DNA of 11,893 nucleotides from a candidate division KSB1 bacterium (GCA_022566355.1 JADFJB010000135.1:1-11893); one strand, 5' to 3'. Positions 1 through 6,886 are shown, counted from the first letter of the stretch. Notes: generated by a model not told the origin, from the letters alone. Numbers and translations: made by a program.

Positions 1-510
1 GTTGCAGATCGCAGTAAGTTTGCCAATACCGATCTCAAAGCTGCAGCTAAAGGATTATATGTCATCCGTGATTTCGATCCGGATAAAGCCAAACACGGCT
101 ATGTTGTCGTGCAAGGATCTAATTCCACCGTCAACCTGGTTAATATTTTGCCACGCCTTGAGGACGAAGGAGTCAATGTCAAAATTGTTGCGGTTGTGAG
201 CGAAGATCTCTTCGACCTTCAATCCGATGATTACCGTCAGTCGGTTTTCCCACCAGAGGCGAAATATGACATGATGGTGGTGAGTACCGGAACAAGACGT
301 GTCTGGCCAGTCCGAGATGTAGGGCTGTTGACGGACGAATATTCGCTTACTTCTGACTGGGATAATCAGTGGCTTACCGGTGGAACCGAAGCGGATGTTA
401 TCGCGGAGGCCCGTCTGGATTCAGAGTCGATTTTTGCTGGAATTAAACACTTCGCCTTAGAACGGGAGCAACGCCTGGAACGCCAACGCGACTTGTTGGC
501 GGCTTTATAG
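1..510 (+). CDS. Transketolase-like protein, C-terminal part (5' end outside window)
   Basis: The frame is open from base 1 to a TAG at 508-510, giving 169 residues of a longer protein. The pattern fits the C-terminal domain of transketolase-type thiamine-diphosphate enzymes: a 'KGLYVIRDF' strand, a 'GSNSTVNLV' segment, a β-strand pair around 'VKIVAVVS', then 'EDLFDLQSDDYRQSVFP', which matches the family's 'E.F..Q...Y..SVLP' stretch. The end, with 'SDWDNQWLTGG' followed by a charged helix, is more particular and may mark a subgroup. Transketolase moves two-carbon units between sugar phosphates in the cytoplasmic pentose phosphate pathway, and this domain helps form the dimer. The catalytic ThDP and pyrimidine domains lie upstream and are not visible. 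The gene is visibly richer in G+C than its neighbours, which could reflect high expression or different origin. Another ThDP enzyme with the same C-terminal domain (a 2-oxoacid dehydrogenase β-subunit type) is the main alternative. Confidence 0.68.
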   Translation, partial: VADRSKFANTDLKAAAKGLYVIRDFDPDKAKHGYVVVQGSNSTVNLVNILPRLEDEGVNVKIVAVVSEDLFDLQSDDYRQSVFPPEAKYDMMVVSTGTRRVWPVRDVGLLTDEYSLTSDWDNQWLTGGTEADVIAEARLDSESIFAGIKHFALEREQRLERQRDLLAAL

Positions 511-794
511 CCTAACGGTACGCATGGAACAATAACCCAGAAAGCCGGAAAAGATAGCAAATCGTTTGTGGCTTCCAAAATTATGGCCTAGCCTTCCGGG
601 AAAAGTCCAGGTTCGAGCGCTTTCATTATCCATGAGTAAGTTTTAAAGATCTACAAGCATGGATCAAAAGTCTACCAAAATAAGAACCTTGCGGCCCGAA
701 ATTTCTAGAAAACGATCCTATATTTTCGTAAACGCCGCATGGTATATCGATATCTGAAAACCAAAACCCAACGAGCTGTTAATTGAACTGGGAA

Positions 795-845
795 TAGCGT
801 TGATGAACCAAACGCTAATTAAGCGCGATTGGTCACTAGCGTTTG
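795..845. repeat. Mutually exclusive inverted repeats (TAGCGTT / AACGCTA / TAGCGTTTG)
   Basis: TAGCGTT at 795-801 is complementary to AACGCTA at 811-817 (9-nt loop). CAAACGCTA at 809-817 is also perfectly complementary to TAGCGTTTG at 837-845 (19-nt loop). The central arm can therefore pair with either side, but not both. No T-run follows on the + strand, so it does not look like an intrinsic terminator. It may be an operator cluster or chance. Confidence 0.35.
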
Positions 846-1051
846 AAAAAAAAGAGTGAGCCATTAATTAACACGGATAAAATAGCTTTAGGATTTGAGG
901 GCACAGAAACTATCATTGGTTTCTTTTGAATTATTCAAATTTTAGTAATAGTGCTTTCCCATAAACAAGTATTTTGCTTGAAATTATCGATTATTTTCCT
1001 GATCTTTTTTTCATTTCAAATTAGGGTAGAATTTGATTGGTTAATTGTTTC

Positions 1052-1069
1052 TTAGTTTAATGAAACTAA
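1052..1069 (+). promoter_or_regulatory. Small hairpin in the lpdA leader
   Basis: TTAGTTT (1052-1058) and AAACTAA (1063-1069) form a perfect 7-bp inverted repeat with a 4-nt loop, 30 nt before the lpdA start codon. The position suits an operator or a leader hairpin. No regulator is recognisable from the site, and AT-rich DNA often gives such repeats by chance. Confidence 0.25.
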
Positions 1070-1099
1070 CGGTTATGTAAGTTTTAACTGGAGATAAAT

Positions 1100-2503
1100 A
1101 TGGTAGCAAACAATGCTTTTGATTTGATTATAATTGGAGCCGGTCCTGGTGGATATGTCGCAGCAATTAGGGCCGCTCAATTGGGAATGGAAGTTGGCGT
1201 TATAGAGCGGGATGCGCTTGGAGGAATTTGTCTGAATTGGGGGTGTATTCCCACGAAGTCCCTGTTGCGTAATGCAGAGATCGTTAATCTTATAAATCGA
1301 AGTGAAGAATTTGGTATAAAAATTTCCGGTATGGAATTGGATTTTAATAAAATAATTCAACGAAGCCGGGATGCCGCCAATCAATTGTCAAAAGGTGTGA
1401 ACTTTCTTTTCCGAAAGAATAAAGTTGTACACATCCAGGGTTTTGGTCGAATTAATACCGACAAATCCATCCAGGTTTTGGATAAGAATGGAAGTATCAC
1501 ACAAACTTTGCAATCGAAAAGAACCATTATCGCAACCGGGGCAAGACCCCTAACCGTTCCAGGCATTGAAATAGACAAAAAAAAAGTGATAAGCTATTTT
1601 GAGGCGATGGTTTTAAAGGGAATCCCAAAATCAATGATTATCATTGGCGCCGGTGCGATCGGGATAGAATTCGCATATTTTTATAATGCCTTGGGAACAG
1701 AAGTCACTATAGTTGAAATGATGCCGCGAATATTGCCGGTCGAGGATGAGGAAATAGCTAAAATTCTTCAGAGAGAATTCAAAAAGTCCAAAATGAAAAT
1801 CTACACTGACACGAAAGTGAGTGGAGTGGACACAAAAGGCAAAGGCGTAACGGTTTCAATCGAAATGAAATCAGGGAAAAAAGAGCTAAAAGGCGATATC
1901 GCTTTGATGGCAATAGGCGTCCAAGGGAATGTCGAAAATATGGGATTGGAGGAACTAGGCGTGAAGGTTGAAAATGGGGATATCAAAGTCGATGAGTTCT
2001 ACCACACCAATATAGATGGGATTTATGCGATTGGAGATGTAATTGGACCGCCCTGGCTGGCCCATGTGGGATCTGCAGAAGGTATCACCTGTGTCGAAGC
2101 TATGGCTGGTAAAAGTCCCTTGCCGGTTGATTACACAAATATTCCTGGGTGCACTTATTGTTTACCCCAGGTTGCCAGTTTAGGCATGACTGAAGAAAAA
2201 GCCAAAGAAGCGGGTTATGATTTAAAGATCGGGCGCTTTCCCTTCAGAGCCAACGGTAAAGCCTTGGCTTACGGAGAACCGGAAGGATTGGTTAAGCTAA
2301 TATTTGATGCAAAATATGGAGAACTTTTAGGTGCGCATATTATCGGATCTGAAGCCACTGAACTAATCGCTACGCTTGGAATTGGAAAGTCTTTGGAAAC
2401 GACTTATCATGAAATTCACAAGACGGTTCATGCTCACCCAACTTTTTCGGAAGCGATTATGGAAGCTGCTGCGGATGCGGAAGATGCCGCGATTCATATT
2501 TAA
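1100..2503 (+). CDS. lpdA: Dihydrolipoyl dehydrogenase (E3)
   Basis: This 467-aa flavoprotein re-oxidises the dihydrolipoyl groups of 2-oxoacid dehydrogenase complexes or the glycine cleavage H protein, passing electrons through FAD to NAD+ in the cytoplasm. All landmarks are present: FAD-binding GAGPGG at residues 13-18; the redox disulfide C44/C49 in 'GGICLNWGCIPTKS'; the 'ATGARP' strand at 145-150; NAD-binding GAGAIG at 183-188; a second FAD contact around 'AIGDVIGPPWLAH'; and the C-terminal catalytic 'HAHPTFSE' with the H446/E451 pair. Length is normal for the family (about 460-475). The start is supported by GGAG at 1090-1093, 6 nt before ATG. No E1, E2 or lipoylation gene is adjacent, so the E3 may be shared by several complexes. 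The disulfide and the HAHP tail set it apart from mercuric reductase and related enzymes. Confidence 0.96.
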   Translation: MVANNAFDLIIIGAGPGGYVAAIRAAQLGMEVGVIERDALGGICLNWGCIPTKSLLRNAEIVNLINRSEEFGIKISGMELDFNKIIQRSRDAANQLSKGVNFLFRKNKVVHIQGFGRINTDKSIQVLDKNGSITQTLQSKRTIIATGARPLTVPGIEIDKKKVISYFEAMVLKGIPKSMIIIGAGAIGIEFAYFYNALGTEVTIVEMMPRILPVEDEEIAKILQREFKKSKMKIYTDTKVSGVDTKGKGVTVSIEMKSGKKELKGDIALMAIGVQGNVENMGLEELGVKVENGDIKVDEFYHTNIDGIYAIGDVIGPPWLAHVGSAEGITCVEAMAGKSPLPVDYTNIPGCTYCLPQVASLGMTEEKAKEAGYDLKIGRFPFRANGKALAYGEPEGLVKLIFDAKYGELLGAHIIGSEATELIATLGIGKSLETTYHEIHKTVHAHPTFSEAIMEAAADAEDAAIHI

Positions 2504-2621
2504 TGAACTGGAAATACTGTTTTTGAATTTATAGTAACCGGTGTATGTTTTATTAAAATGCATTGAAAAATAACGAATATCCAAGCAGAAGTACCGTATT
2601 TTCAAAAAGCACTGGAGTTAA
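2504..2621. other. 118-nt spacer between lpdA and the metallopeptidase gene
   Basis: This AT-rich spacer has no convincing terminator. Its last bases hold GGAG at 2614-2617, 4 nt before the ATG at 2622, a slightly short but usable ribosome-binding site that supports that start. The gap is long enough for a separate promoter, but no good -35/-10 pair stands out. Confidence 0.4.
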
Positions 2622-4592
2622 ATGTTTATCCGGAAATCAGTCAAAGAATCAGTAACTGAAAAATTAATCCAAAAATATGATAAAAATCATCAAAAGCGGA
2701 TTCTCTGTGGTGTAAAACAGGTGGGCCGTTTTTGGGAGAAAAAGGATGGTTCTCCGCAAGAATTTGAAGATTTTTGTTTATCCAATTTTTATGCAGAATC
2801 CGAAAGACTGAATAAACTCTTTACCCGCCTGGAAAAGAATTTCGAATCTCTATATGGTAATTTCCACCGTGTTTCCAGGCAATTTTACTGGAACATGCAT
2901 GTTGAAACAGGCCCAATGTTGCCTATCGATTATCAATTTGCCAATGTCAATGTTTTTGCTCATATCAACGACGATCTATTCCAAGAAAAAATCGCATTTA
3001 CGATTTTATTGAATTTTCCGGTGTATTCACTGGATGAAAAAAGCAGTACAGACTTAAATTGGTCCAGAAGAAAGTGGGCCGAGACTCGACTTGCCGACTA
3101 CTTTAATGAACGAACACCCGCGGCTGTTAAGACGAAACGCATCCGGGCATATGTGGCCGCGGATGACTATGTGAATAAGTATAATTTTAATATGTATTGT
3201 TTGATCATTGATACAGGTGAAAGACTATTCCCCAAGGAACTTATTCTGATTAGCCATTGGGGTCTTCGGGATGAAATAAAAGCTCAATATATCAATGAGG
3301 ATGGATTAAAAAAGCAACAACTCATTCAGAAAGTAATGGAACGAGTGGTTAGACAAGAAATACCGGAAGCCGTCATCGATTCAAGTGAATGGGACTGGAA
3401 TCCATTTACTAATGGAATCTGGAAGGCTGGTACTAAGGAAAAAGGGTACAAAGAATTTGAGTTGAATCGCCGTTATGAATTGCTTGGAAATGTCTTTGCA
3501 GCAGAAATGGTTGTAGATCAATATATGCCGGATTACCCGAGCCTAATTGCACGTCGATTCAATCAGGACCGTGAAATTTCGAAAGAGACTGTGACTGATT
3601 TACTCATATCAATCCTATCGGCTCCTGTCGTCCAAAAAACTGCTGAACTTATTCGAAAACGATTAAGTCGTGATTTGCAACCATTCGATATTTGGTATGA
3701 TGGGTTCAAACCTAAGAATGCAAAATCTGAATCTGAATTGGACGCCCTGGTTTCACAAAAGTATGGTTCATTGGAAATATTTCAAAATAAGCTTCCGGAT
3801 ATTTTAATTGAATTGGGATTTTCTCAAAAGACTTCAAATAGTCTTGCTTCACATATTCGTGTAGACCCCGCCAGGGGCGCTGGCCACGCCGTGGGTGCAA
3901 TGATGCGTGAAGATAATGCACATTTAAGGACAAGAACTCCTGAAACTGGTTTGGATTACAAAGGATTCAACACCGCAATGCATGAGCTTGGACATACCGT
4001 TGAACAAGTGTTTTCACTCAACGAAATGGATTTTTATTTTCTCGAAGGAGTGCCCAATACTGCGATTACCGAAGCGTTTGCGTTTCTCTTTCAGAAAAGA
4101 GACATGAATATTTTAGGGGTTCGATCCGACGGAGGAGAGAGTAAAATTCTGCAACATTTGTCAACCTTTTGGTCAACTTACGAAATATGCGGAGTGGCAT
4201 TAGTAGATATTGGGATTTGGGATTGGATGTATAAACATCCCGAATGTACCAAAGAACAAGTGCGCAATGCTATCTTGGAAATAGCTTTTGAAATCTGGAA
4301 TAAGTACTATTTCCCTGTTTTTGGAATTAAGGACCAGGTATTGCTGGCAGTTTACTCACACATTATCGATTGCGGAATGTACATCCCAGATTATCCGTTG
4401 GGCCTTATTATTTCATTTCAGATTGAAGAATATATGAAGAATCATGACCTGGCCACAGAAATGGAAAGAATGTGTAAATTGGGGAAGTTATCTCCACAGG
4501 TGTGGATGTGGCAAGCTGTTGGGGAAGAAATATCGACTCAACCAATGATCCAGGCCGCCGTGAAGGCAGTTGACTATTTTAATAACCAATAA
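2622..4592 (+). CDS. M3-like zinc metallopeptidase, cytoplasmic, divergent
   Basis: This 656-aa protein has no signal peptide or membrane segment, so it is probably cytoplasmic. The zinc site is clear: H454-E-L-G-H458 in 'MHELGHTVEQ', with a likely third ligand E484 in 'PNTAITEAFAFLFQ', a gluzincin layout. Just before it, 'DPARGAGHAVGAMMREDNAHLRTR' occupies the place of the 'GKR.GAY' strand segment of M3 oligopeptidases, and 'WYDGFKP' about 95 residues upstream recalls the YD..P motif of PepF-like enzymes. Length fits M3 (about 600-700 aa). The first 300 residues are helical and charged, with no match I recognise. A role in trimming short peptides is the natural inference, but the spacing from the HExxH motif to the glutamate (25 residues between) and the 'HELGHT' wording are not typical of named M3 members. 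M32 carboxypeptidase is an alternative. It precedes the dehydratase by 11 nt, so the two are probably co-transcribed. Confidence 0.6.
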   Translation: MFIRKSVKESVTEKLIQKYDKNHQKRILCGVKQVGRFWEKKDGSPQEFEDFCLSNFYAESERLNKLFTRLEKNFESLYGNFHRVSRQFYWNMHVETGPMLPIDYQFANVNVFAHINDDLFQEKIAFTILLNFPVYSLDEKSSTDLNWSRRKWAETRLADYFNERTPAAVKTKRIRAYVAADDYVNKYNFNMYCLIIDTGERLFPKELILISHWGLRDEIKAQYINEDGLKKQQLIQKVMERVVRQEIPEAVIDSSEWDWNPFTNGIWKAGTKEKGYKEFELNRRYELLGNVFAAEMVVDQYMPDYPSLIARRFNQDREISKETVTDLLISILSAPVVQKTAELIRKRLSRDLQPFDIWYDGFKPKNAKSESELDALVSQKYGSLEIFQNKLPDILIELGFSQKTSNSLASHIRVDPARGAGHAVGAMMREDNAHLRTRTPETGLDYKGFNTAMHELGHTVEQVFSLNEMDFYFLEGVPNTAITEAFAFLFQKRDMNILGVRSDGGESKILQHLSTFWSTYEICGVALVDIGIWDWMYKHPECTKEQVRNAILEIAFEIWNKYYFPVFGIKDQVLLAVYSHIIDCGMYIPDYPLGLIISFQIEEYMKNHDLATEMERMCKLGKLSPQVWMWQAVGEEISTQPMIQAAVKAVDYFNNQ

Positions 4593-4603
4593 AGACTGTA
4601 ACT

Positions 4604-5545
4604 ATGAGTGTTCAATTTGAAGATGTAAAAATTGCCCATGAAAGGATTAAGGATTATATACATCGAACGCCAGTTCTTACCTCGAAGACTTTAAATACAA
4701 TTGCAAATGCAGAACTATTTTTTAAATGTGAGAATTTCCAGAAAGCAGGTGCATTCAAATTTAGAGGAGCAACCAATGCTGTTTTCTCATTATCAAACGA
4801 GGAAGCACAAGCCGGTGTGGTTACACATTCGTCAGGGAATCATGCCGGCGCTCTGGCTCTTGCAGCAAAACAACGAGGTTGTCCGGCTTATCTGGTCATG
4901 CCGGTTAACGCAACAAAAGTAAAGAAAGAAGCAGTTCTTGGGTATGGCGGAAAAATCATAGAGTGTGGAACCACCATGAGTTCCCGGGAGGAAGTTGTCC
5001 AGCAAGTCATTGCTGATACAAACGCTGCTCTTATTCATCCTTACAACGACGAACGAATAATTGCTGGGCAGGGCACAGCTACTCTTGAACTGGTTGAAGA
5101 AATCGATGATCTGGATGCAGTGCTGGCTCCTGTCAGTGGGGGAGGGTTGTTGAGCGGAACAGCCATTGCTGCAAAAGGGTTGAAAAAAGATATTTTGGTC
5201 TTTGGCTGTGAACCGAAAAATGCTGACGATGCTTATCGATCCATGCAGTCCGGTAAACTTCAATCTATCGATAATCCTCAGACAATTGCAGATGGGCTGA
5301 GAGCTTCTCTTGGAGATAAAACATTTGCGATCATCAAAGAATTCGTTGATGGCATTTATTTGGTAACTGAAGAAGAAATAATAACTGCTATGAAATATTT
5401 ATGGGAAAGAATGAAAATCGTCGTTGAGCCTTCCGGATCTGTAGGGCTGGCTGCTTTATTGAGATCAAAACCAGAGTTGTATGGGAAACGGGTTGGGATT
5501 ATTCTTTCCGGAGGAAATGTGGATTTAGGGAATTTACCATTTTAA
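4604..5545 (+). CDS. Threonine/serine dehydratase or serine racemase-like PLP enzyme
   Basis: This 313-aa protein is a fold-type II PLP enzyme. The Schiff-base lysine is K52 in 'KAGAFKFRGA'; 'SSGNHAGALA' (residues 76-85) holds the substrate-binding loop, with S77 in the place of the serine-racemase re-face base; G179-G181 in 'SGGGLLSG' bind the PLP phosphate; and 'EPSGSVGLAAL' near the C-terminus contacts the pyridine nitrogen. It lacks the C-terminal ACT domain of biosynthetic IlvA, so it is the short, unregulated type that covers catabolic threonine dehydratase, serine racemase and threo-3-hydroxyaspartate ammonia-lyase. Sequence alone does not separate these. Expected chemistry is deamination of L-threonine or L-serine to a 2-oxoacid, or serine racemisation. 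No clear Shine-Dalgarno site precedes the ATG. With only 11 nt to the previous stop, translation is probably coupled to the peptidase gene. Confidence 0.88.
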   Translation: MSVQFEDVKIAHERIKDYIHRTPVLTSKTLNTIANAELFFKCENFQKAGAFKFRGATNAVFSLSNEEAQAGVVTHSSGNHAGALALAAKQRGCPAYLVMPVNATKVKKEAVLGYGGKIIECGTTMSSREEVVQQVIADTNAALIHPYNDERIIAGQGTATLELVEEIDDLDAVLAPVSGGGLLSGTAIAAKGLKKDILVFGCEPKNADDAYRSMQSGKLQSIDNPQTIADGLRASLGDKTFAIIKEFVDGIYLVTEEEIITAMKYLWERMKIVVEPSGSVGLAALLRSKPELYGKRVGIILSGGNVDLGNLPF

Positions 5546-5574
5546 GGGTTGGAATTATGGCGAGTAAAACTTAG

Positions 5575-5658
5575 TGCCGAAGGGGAGATTCGAACTCCCA
5601 CGAGCTTGCGCTCACTAGACCCTGAACCTAGCGTGTCTGCCAATTCCACCACTTCGGC
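5575..5658 (-). tRNA. tRNA-Leu(CAG)
   Basis: Read on the - strand, this gives a full class II tRNA of 84 nt. Acceptor arms GCCGAAG (5652-5658) and CTTCGGC (5576-5582) pair perfectly, with discriminator A at 5575. The D-loop contains AATTGGCAGA. The anticodon stem CTAGG/TCTAG encloses loop TTCAGGG with anticodon CAG at 5622-5624. The long variable arm has a GAGC/GCTC stem with a GCAA loop, and the T-arm is GGGAG-TTCGAAT-CTCCC. The long variable arm and CAG anticodon identify leucine. The CCA end is not encoded, so it must be added after transcription. The gene converges with the dehydratase gene, whose stop is 29 nt away. Confidence 0.97.
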
Positions 5659-5674
5659 ATTTTATTGCGGAGTA

Positions 5675-5703
5675 AATATAAATTCTATGATAACCAAAAT
5701 CAA
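5675..5703 (-). promoter_or_regulatory. Probable σ70-type promoter of tRNA-Leu
   Basis: On the - strand, TTGATT (5698-5703) is followed after exactly 17 nt by TATATT (5675-5680), 16 nt upstream of the tRNA 5' end. The hexamers match the consensus at 4/6 and 5/6 positions, with ideal spacing and position for a tRNA with a short leader. Confidence 0.55.
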
Positions 5704-5785
5704 CTGATTTGTAAAAGATATTGGCTGGAGTGTCTGTTATATTTGGATTTGGGCTTAGATGAAACTACTGCGTATTGTTTAACAT

Positions 5786-5816
5786 AAACATCGGGGTTTT
5801 TAAAATCTAGGTGTTT
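5786..5816. repeat. REP-like 31-nt palindrome, copy 1 (decayed)
   Basis: This is the same 31-nt frame as the two palindromes that flank the transposase gene: AAACA, then GGGG at positions 8-11, a TTTTTAAAA centre, and GGTGTTT at the end. It matches the 9664-9694 copy at 26 of 31 positions. Its hairpin is weaker: three G·T pairs and one G-A mismatch replace Watson-Crick pairs in the GC part. It begins 21 nt beyond the lipoprotein stop codon on the - strand, but lacks a following T-run. It is best read as an old, immobile copy of the family. Confidence 0.72.
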
Positions 5817-5837
5817 CATAATTTCAGAAATTCACTA

Positions 5838-6179
5838 CTACATTTTACCCGCAGAAAGTTTTTTCATATTCGGAGAAATAGACTGAGAATAGCCATTACC
5901 CACTATGAGTAATTTTTCCTGCCAGGTTGCGTAGCCTTCCAAAATGATGAGGATACCATATTCACCCTTGCGAAGATTAATGCTTAAATCGCCGTCTTCG
6001 TTGGTCATGCCGATAAATTTATTATTGATATAAATTCTTCCCTGGGCATTGAGGGGTTTACCATTATATTTAAGGTCAATTGAGAATCGGTTTTCGCCGA
6101 TTCTTATTGTTTTTGAATTACAAGAAGAAATGAGAATCAAACACAATACTGCCATTGTAATTTTGATTATATATTTCAT
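5838..6179 (-). CDS. Small lipoprotein with PEGA-like domain
   Basis: This is a 113-aa predicted lipoprotein. The start is set at the ATG at 6177-6179 because AGGAG (6186-6190) lies 6 nt before it; an in-frame ATG at 6201-6203 would add eight residues ahead of the signal and has no such site. A basic start (MKYIIK), a hydrophobic stretch and the lipobox I-S-S-C20 show export and lipidation; residue +2 is Asn, not the Asp that keeps E. coli lipoproteins in the inner membrane. After a polar linker, residues of roughly 45-100 ('RIYINNKFIGMTNEDGDLSINLRKG', then 'LEGYATWQEKLLIV') follow the PEGA-domain pattern: a short β-strand, a G-T turn, a basic-G loop and a 'GY' strand. PEGA domains are surface β-modules with no known catalysis; the role is unknown. 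It is a single gene with no evident partner. Confidence 0.72.
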   Translation of the reverse strand: MKYIIKITMAVLCLILISSCNSKTIRIGENRFSIDLKYNGKPLNAQGRIYINNKFIGMTNEDGDLSINLRKGEYGILIILEGYATWQEKLLIVGNGYSQSISPNMKKLSAGKM

Positions 6180-6218
6180 GATTAACTCCTGATTAGAATT
6201 CATGTATACAATCGGACA

Positions 6219-6253
6219 GATTTCGAAATGCTATAGGATTTTTTAACGAAATC
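6219..6253. promoter_or_regulatory. Inverted-repeat site upstream of the lipoprotein gene
   Basis: ATTTCGAAAT at 6220-6229 is a perfect 10-bp palindrome. GATTTCG at 6219-6225 is also complementary to CGAAATC at 6247-6253, 21 nt further on. The site lies 29-74 nt upstream of the AGGAG of the lipoprotein gene, where an operator could sit. The binding protein is unknown and chance is possible in AT-rich DNA. Confidence 0.25.
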
Positions 6254-6377
6254 ATCAGGAATTGTAAATAATTAAAAAAGAGGGCAGCATTAAAATGGAT
6301 TCAACAAAAAATTCTTAAAAAACTAAATTCCGGGTGTAGATAAAAGGAGATGCCTATTAACTCTTATCCTTTGTATG

Positions 6378-6476
6378 TCAATCGGAAAGGGAGATGATCT
6401 CTGCGTTTCCCTGAACACTTGTTACGTTCACATTCCCATACGAGTCCACAGCCAACTCCTTCGTAACGGTAATATA
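6378..6476 (-). pseudogene. Remnant resembling an SBBP β-propeller repeat
   Basis: A 32-codon open stretch bounded by TAA (6477-6479) and TGA (6378-6380) reads 'VTKELAVDSYGNVNVT' near its start. The 'LAVDSYGNVYVTG' string is the signature of SBBP (beta-propeller) repeats in large exported proteins, which occur in many tandem copies. Here a single blade stands alone without a signal peptide or neighbouring repeats, so it is probably a leftover of a lost gene. AAGGAG followed by GTG inside it could start a 23-aa peptide, but this is probably chance because the same bases encode the repeat. Confidence 0.35.
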
Positions 6477-6488
6477 TTAATATAGTTA

Positions 6489-6716
6489 CTATGGATTTAT
6501 AGCCCAGTATGCACACCCCCGGTTTCTGTGAGATTTGTAGCCTTGGATTTTGTTTTCGGCGAGATCGAGTACGAGGATATCCCCCATATAAGGAACTTCA
6601 ACGTAATGTGTGCCTTGCACAAGCCCTGTGGAGCCTGTCCCTCCACCGTTATCTACTGTTGTGCCGTTAATTGTCACATCATAAACATAATTGTTGGTAA
6701 CATTGACATAAAACAT
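6489..6716 (-). CDS. 75-aa protein of unknown function
   Basis: I do not recognise this protein. It has a good start signal: AAGGAG at 6725-6730, 8 nt before the ATG. The sequence is rich in β-formers and Asn/Gly/Thr, with 'NVTNNYVYDVTING', a glycine-rich turn 'DNGGGTGSTG' (residues 23-32), then 'VEVPYMGDILVLDLAENKI' and a basic-aromatic tail with one Cys. There is no signal peptide or membrane segment. The fold may be a small β-sandwich. A probable SBBP-repeat remnant starts a few bases beyond its stop, so it may be the surviving start of a formerly longer gene cut by TAG and TAA. Against that, the ribosome-binding site is intact and the frame has no other disruption. Confidence 0.5.
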   Translation of the reverse strand: MFYVNVTNNYVYDVTINGTTVDNGGGTGSTGLVQGTHYVEVPYMGDILVLDLAENKIQGYKSHRNRGCAYWAINP

Positions 6717-6886
6717 AGCCTTATCTCCTTTGATTAATTGCTTGGTTCTATTGCAAAAATGTGCAATTCTGATGCTAAAATATTGAGGTTAATCAAATAC
6801 CATGCAACGTAATTCTTAATAAAGAAAAAAGAGGTTGTTAATTTTTTAAAGAACCATTTTTGTAATTCTATTTCAATAATCTGTTT
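6717..6886. other. 170-nt AT-rich spacer upstream of the 75-aa gene
   Basis: This spacer holds the ribosome-binding site of the 75-aa gene, a TTGCA/TGCAA inverted repeat (6751-6755 and 6762-6766, 6-nt spacer) just upstream of it, and a weak terminator-like hairpin behind the M61 gene (listed separately). I see no gene. Confidence 0.4.
6824..6855 (-). terminator. Weak candidate terminator of the M61 gene
   Basis: On the - strand, GGTTCTTTAA and TTAACAACC (within 6833-6855) form an imperfect AT-rich stem ending in a GGTT/AACC clamp, followed by a T-rich tract opposite 6824-6831. It lies about 30 nt beyond the M61 stop codon. The stem is weak, so read-through towards the 75-aa gene is possible. 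Confidence 0.3.

Larger units (their letters stand above)
511..1099. other. 589-nt non-coding gap with small inverted repeats
   Basis: No reading frame here has both a credible start and protein-like content. The first part (to about 850) has mixed composition with many stops in all frames and could be decayed sequence. The second part becomes very AT-rich towards lpdA. It holds an alternative-hairpin cluster (795-845) and a hairpin in the lpdA leader (1052-1069), both listed separately. A TAGAAT box at 1027-1032 resembles a -10 element, but no good -35 lies at the right distance. No terminator with a T-run is visible behind the transketolase-like gene. Confidence 0.6.

Noticed and set aside
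659-757. Short ATG-started frame in the gap before lpdA
   Set aside because: Only about 32 codons, no ribosome-binding site, no recognisable composition; probably chance.
809-845. Inverted repeat as a terminator for the transketolase-like gene
   Set aside because: No T-run follows on the + strand, the loop is 19 nt, and it is 300 nt beyond the stop codon.
1073-1384. 103-codon - strand frame overlapping the start of lpdA
   Set aside because: It is the shadow of the strongly supported lpdA frame and has no recognisable motif.
4832-5263. 143-codon - strand frame inside the dehydratase gene
   Set aside because: Antisense shadow of a PLP enzyme whose motifs are all in the + frame.
5575-5816. 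tRNA-Leu as an integration site for a genomic island
   Set aside because: No integrase gene and no repeated copy of the tRNA 3' end is visible in the window; the neighbouring palindrome belongs to the RAYT family instead.
6510-6530. A CCCCCGG block as another copy of the REP-like palindrome
   Set aside because: It has no complementary arm and does not follow the 31-nt frame; it is part of the 75-aa coding frame.
6528-6737. 69-codon open frame on the + strand, starting at GTG
   Set aside because: It lies opposite the 75-aa - strand frame, which has a clear AAGGAG site; the + frame has a GTG start with no ribosome-binding site and no protein-like pattern.
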